From: Mya arenaria
Taxonomy: Eukaryota; Mollusca; Bivalvia; Myida; Myidae
Direction of reading: 5' to 3'
NCBI RefSeq assembly: GCF_026914265.1
Contig: NC_069134.1
Coordinates: 11,885,758-11,949,757 of the forward strand
Length of the DNA: 64,000 nt
This document shows, in pieces, positions 60,426-64,000 of the stretch (the stretch's first letter is position 1; each line of letters starts with the position of its first letter). A program made the position numbers and the translations under genes. The notes under the pieces are model-generated. The model was given only the letters and a program-made list of their open reading frames with translations. It searched no databases and was not told where the DNA came from.

Positions 60426-61390
60426 TCATCGATGTGTGTAAACTTGGGCAACACCAATACCCTTTAAAACAGCCACCGATATCCTCATCATTTCTGGTCA
60501 ACGTTTGTATTCATGGAGAAAGTACGATTGTTGTTGAGCTTTCTTATACACTTATTTCAGTGGATAATTCTTCGCGATGATCAAATGAGTTCGCGATTTA
60601 ACAGTTTTAGAACTAACTTCGTTTCGCGATAAACACTTTGACACACATAATGTAGTGATCACAAGAGGGTGCACGCACTGTCAAACTTCGATCCAAATCA
60701 CGAATGTGAATTTTGTGAAAGGTTACACTCAGTTATCTTTGTCGTCAAATGGGACGAATGACAGTGGTTGACTCGAATGCCAATTCAATCAATAATCTTC
60801 CTTCAGATGTTCTTGATTATTTCTGCAACAGAAAATCACGTATTAACTTGGAAACAAATAATTCACTAACTTGTAAATATCAATATTTGAAGGTCGTTAT
60901 CTTTTGTATTTGTTGCTTTTAATTTGAAACGATTTACTGACAATCACTTTAAACGGTTTAAATGGTAAACAATCACTTTAAATGGGTTAAATGGTAAATG
61001 TTAAACTACAATGCGTAATATTTAAATCTGTAAACATACCAAATGTCCAGTTGTTTACCATATCCCTAGTTCACAAAATAACAAACTTATGTTTAAATTT
61101 CTAAACACCGACTGACAAACACAGTAGTTGTAATCGATTTTGTTCACCCGAGTGAATAATCTATTTAAAGCCAAATATATTTCAAATGCATTGCAGGGGT
61201 ATATTTTAACTGATAAAGAATAACGTATGCATATTAAAACTTATTTAGGAAGTAAGTCCGATTAATAATTGAATGACGTCACTGCGCTACATATTTTATT
61301 ACATGATGTAGTATTTTTCACGAATATTAAACCACCTCATATATATATATTACTATGATAATCCATTCATGTTAAGTTTAAACTTCATTT
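60426..61390. other. 5' flank of the RING gene
   Basis: Divergent A+T-rich DNA that should contain the promoter and any 5' exon. A short direct duplication ('caatcactttaaacggttta' / 'caatcactttaaatgggtta') lies at 60,940-61,000. No TATA or other site is clear enough to call. Confidence 0.4.
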
Positions 61391-61930
61391 ATTTTACTGG
61401 GAACAAAGTCATATTTACTAATGGTAAATCTCTCTCTGTGGAATGTTGGGGAAAACGGACCACCCGAAGGAAACCCACTTGTCTAGCTTGGTGACCACCA
61501 ACCAAACTCACATGCGCCCAAGCTGGGAATCGAGCACAGGTCGCCAATTTGAGAAGCGAGTGTGCTAACCGGACAACCCAAACAATCGTTCGTGTTTATC
61601 ATCATCATCTTTTTGGAGATTCTTTTTTTAACCATTTCATTGATTGAAATATGATTAAATGACTAATGATTTGTTGATAGTATTAAAAGGTCTTTGACTA
61701 TTTCTTAACCCCAACAACCATCATCACACACCCTTTTCCTTCAAATACGTACTATATTTCTTCTTCCGCCTTCACTGACACTGCTTTAGTTTATAGAGCT
61801 AGATATACTTGCTGTTTAATAATAGTTTGTAAGTATGTCTATCATACCGTTTACTCTTAATTGGGGTTTCACAGAACACTTGACAGTTATATTCCTGGTT
61901 TATATCTTTTAAGGGCTTTGCGTGACACCA
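61390..61930. repeat. local duplication, first copy
   Basis: Contains a SINE and then 'gtttcacagaacacttgac' (61,865); the same order recurs in 62,400-63,350 ('gtttcacagaacacttgac' at 63,301). The second copy has about 400 bp extra (about 62,770-63,120). Confidence 0.7.
61430..61600 (-). mobile_element. tRNA-derived SINE, copy 1
   Basis: Minus strand: diverged A box in 'ggttagcacactcgc', B box 'gctcgattcc', then the conserved central domain 'tggttggtggtcaccaagct', 'acaagtgggtttccttcggg' and 'ggtccgttttcccc'. The central words resemble the V-type domain of molluscan SINEs such as RUDI (assignment tentative). Younger copy 2 is better preserved. Confidence 0.75.
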
Positions 61931-62010
61931 TATACTTCAAACAAGAACTAGGGTAGACATTCTCGGGATACATATGAACTGATTAAGTATAAATTATGAA
62001 TATTCAAAGT

Positions 62011-62288
62011 CACTAGCGGATTTAGAGGGGGCGTACCCGGCGTGTGCCCCCTCTAAAATCATCCATGTTTACTGTTTTCATCAATATGAGAGAAACAAAA
62101 GTAATAAAAGAAGCTCATAATTCACCATTTCCGACTACAAATTGTTAAAATTTTCATGAGGTAGTAACCCCAAATCCCCATACAAACAGTTCATGCCATA
62201 TACTTTCGGTTCTGAGGGAGGGACACATGTCAAAAGTTGCGCCCCTTAGTTACGCCCCCTCTAACGTCAATTCCTGGATCCACCCCTG
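62011..62288 (-). mobile_element. GGATCCAGG-end short transposon, complete copy 4 (278 bp)
   Basis: Plus-strand ends are 'cactagcggatttag' and 'ctggatccacccctg', imperfect inverted repeats. The 5 bases AAAGT flank both ends (62,006-62,010 and 62,289-62,293). Reverse complement aligns with the complete copy at 13,490-13,733 along its length, including 'agagggggcgtaactaaggg'. No coding frame. It lies between the two halves of the local duplication. Confidence 0.85.
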
Positions 62289-62399
62289 AAAGTAATTGAG
62301 GAACAAGGCCAACTTATGATTAAATAACGGCACAGCGCTAGACAATTTATTAAATGGTGTAGGCTTTGTATTTCTATTCAACCACTAAAACCCATTCGT

Positions 62400-63350
62400 G
62401 TTCAGTTACATTTTTATTTATTTTATAACAATTGCGAGGAATTCCATATCAATAGGTCACTCTCGTTGGCAAGATCTTGTGTTGTGGTAGAAAACCGGAG
62501 AACCCGGAGAAAATCCACTTGTTCAGCTTGGTGACCACCAACCAAACTCACATGCGCTCAGGCCGGGAATCGAACCCGGTTCGCCAAGGTGAGATGCGCG
62601 TGCGATAACCACTGCGCTTATCGGTGATAAATGACTGCGCTAACCGGATAACCCAAACAACCATACGTGTTTCGCATCACCATTTTTTCTGGTGGTTCAT
62701 TTTCAATTGCACTGCCTGAAATATGAAAAAAAAATATTGATAAGATAGTGATTCAAGGTTCTTTGAATATTTCCTAAGGGAGTCTCTATTTTCTCGAGGT
62801 CAACTTAAGCACATTAATTCGAAATAAAGACAACCCAATAATAATCGGAGTAGTGTGATCGAAATTGCAGTTTCTCACGGGAGATGTCGATAACAAACAA
62901 ATAAAGCCGCAACAAAAATAAGGACAAAAGCGGACACTGTATGGTTGTGGTTATCACTCGTGGTAAAAGCAGCAATGAATGTGTCTAAGTAAGCAAATAA
63001 AAAGTGGTGGATATGAGACGCTATGGAAACGCGAAATAATGCTAGCTTTTCTTATTGGTCGCTGGATTTGTTCATATTCACACGTATTTGAAGACTATAA
63101 ATAAAAGATAAGTATCGGGCGATACTTTCGGTCGTTACACTATTGGTCACCATATTTTAGCCCATTTTCTTTACCACACACCCATTTTCTTCACATTCGC
63201 GCGCTATTCTTCCTTCCGCCTTTACTGGATATACTTTTTTTGTATAATAATATTTCGTAAGGATGACTGTCAAGAATGATGAAATATAACTCGTAATTGA
63301 GGTTTCACAGAACACTTGACCCTTATCTTCTTGGTATATATCAGTTTAGG
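62400..63350. repeat. local duplication, second copy
   Basis: Second copy of 61,390-61,930, with SINE copy 2, extra internal sequence and 'cttccttccgcctttactgg' (63,212) matching 'cttcttccgccttcactgac' (61,760). Confidence 0.7.
62455..62690 (-). mobile_element. tRNA-derived SINE, copy 2
   Basis: Minus strand: A box TAAGCGCAGTGG (62,609-62,620), perfect B box GGTTCGATTCC (62,566-62,576), then 'ggttggtggtcaccaagctg', 'acaagtggattttctccggg' and 'ttctccggttttctaccac'. The head contains a partial repeat ('actgcgcttatcgg' and 'actgcgctaaccgg', 23 bases apart) absent from copy 1. RNA polymerase III promoter elements appear intact. Confidence 0.85.
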
Positions 63351-64000
63351 GCTAGGCGTATCGGCTTCCTAGTGGGTTTCCCGCGAGTTTCGTAAATGCA
63401 GGATGCGTTTTACGTGCGCTTTCCAATATGTAAACAAGAAAGAACATTGATACAAAGCATCAATGGGTGCCTTGAATTACTTTGTAAAGCTACAAAATCC
63501 GTATGAAAATGAATGACAAACTAAATAAAAAAAATATTTTATGAGTTTCAATTAAAAACCTCTCGTCCGGTCAATGTGTACTGTAACGGTTGAAAGTTAC
63601 ACCAAAAAACGTATTCCGATGTATATTGCGATACGATACAGCCGCACCATCATGGCATGATATATTGCTACGCTTTGTTTGTTTATGTGTGATCATCAAG
63701 GTCTGCCCGCGCCTATTGACTGAATAATGGCTTGATCCCGCCGTGACGATTTAAATTGTGTTTAATTTCCATACGTGTCATGAGATAGAAGTGACTTCAA
63801 TACCAAGTCCAATCCAGATTTTAAAAGACTTGAAGAAAAACGAGTGAGATACCAGATATATGGATGCGATACCCTAGCATTTTGCAAAGATACCTCTTGG
63901 TTCTTGAACGTGTTCGGTGTAAAGCATCGATAAATTGGTTACAACTTGACTGGGTTTAACCATTACCGAGTACACCATTTACCGAATACTTCCCTTATAT
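63351..64000. other. intergenic, no gene recognised
   Basis: Nothing beyond short random frames; no transposon ends or exons seen. Confidence 0.4.

Overview
The window looks like part of a bivalve (or at least molluscan/lophotrochozoan) nuclear genome. It is A+T-rich, sparse in genes and full of small DNA transposons, tRNA-derived SINEs with a central domain of the kind found in molluscs, LINE remnants and very long minisatellites. Genes have spliced exons, tandem paralogues and no operon-like packing. Species cannot be read from the sequence. A 100-base run of N at 56,883-56,982 is a scaffold gap.

Left third (1-23 kb): three large tandem arrays make up about a quarter of the window. Array 1 (about 0.27-9.3 kb) has a 46-bp unit with a diverged 45-bp block at its right edge. 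Array 2 (13.73-18.10 kb) has a 29-bp unit. Array 3 (20.76-23.03 kb) has a 30-bp unit. A short transposon family with GGATCCAGG-type ends lies within 0-450 bp of each array. At array 2 its end and its 5-bp target duplication run straight into the first repeat unit. The long open frames inside arrays 2 and 3 follow from units that lack stop codons and are not called as genes.

Middle (19.9-34.3 kb): a tandem segmental duplication of about 7 kb. Each half carries one copy of an intronless, minus-strand gene of unknown function. The right copy is an intact 420-codon frame; the left copy is broken by a one-base frameshift. Array 3 exists only in the left half. A possible exon pair of an unknown family (33.7 and 35.8 kb) lies at and beyond the right edge.

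37.6-56.9 kb: decayed LINE remnants, a hAT-type element with a clean 8-bp target duplication, and a duplicated cluster of Ly6/uPAR (three-finger) exons on the minus strand. One unit (39.7-46.4 kb) has a LINE in the intron and a damaged last exon. The other (49.9-56.9 kb) has intact exons with matching splice phase. A nearly identical tandem duplication (47.36-50.73 and 50.73-53.59 kb), carrying a Harbinger-like transposon and the Ly6 last exon, is either very recent or an uncollapsed haplotype.

Right part (57-64 kb): an intact minus-strand gene for a multi-pass membrane RING protein resembling RNF26, then repeat-rich intergenic DNA with a local duplication carrying two SINE copies and one complete copy of the array-associated transposon.
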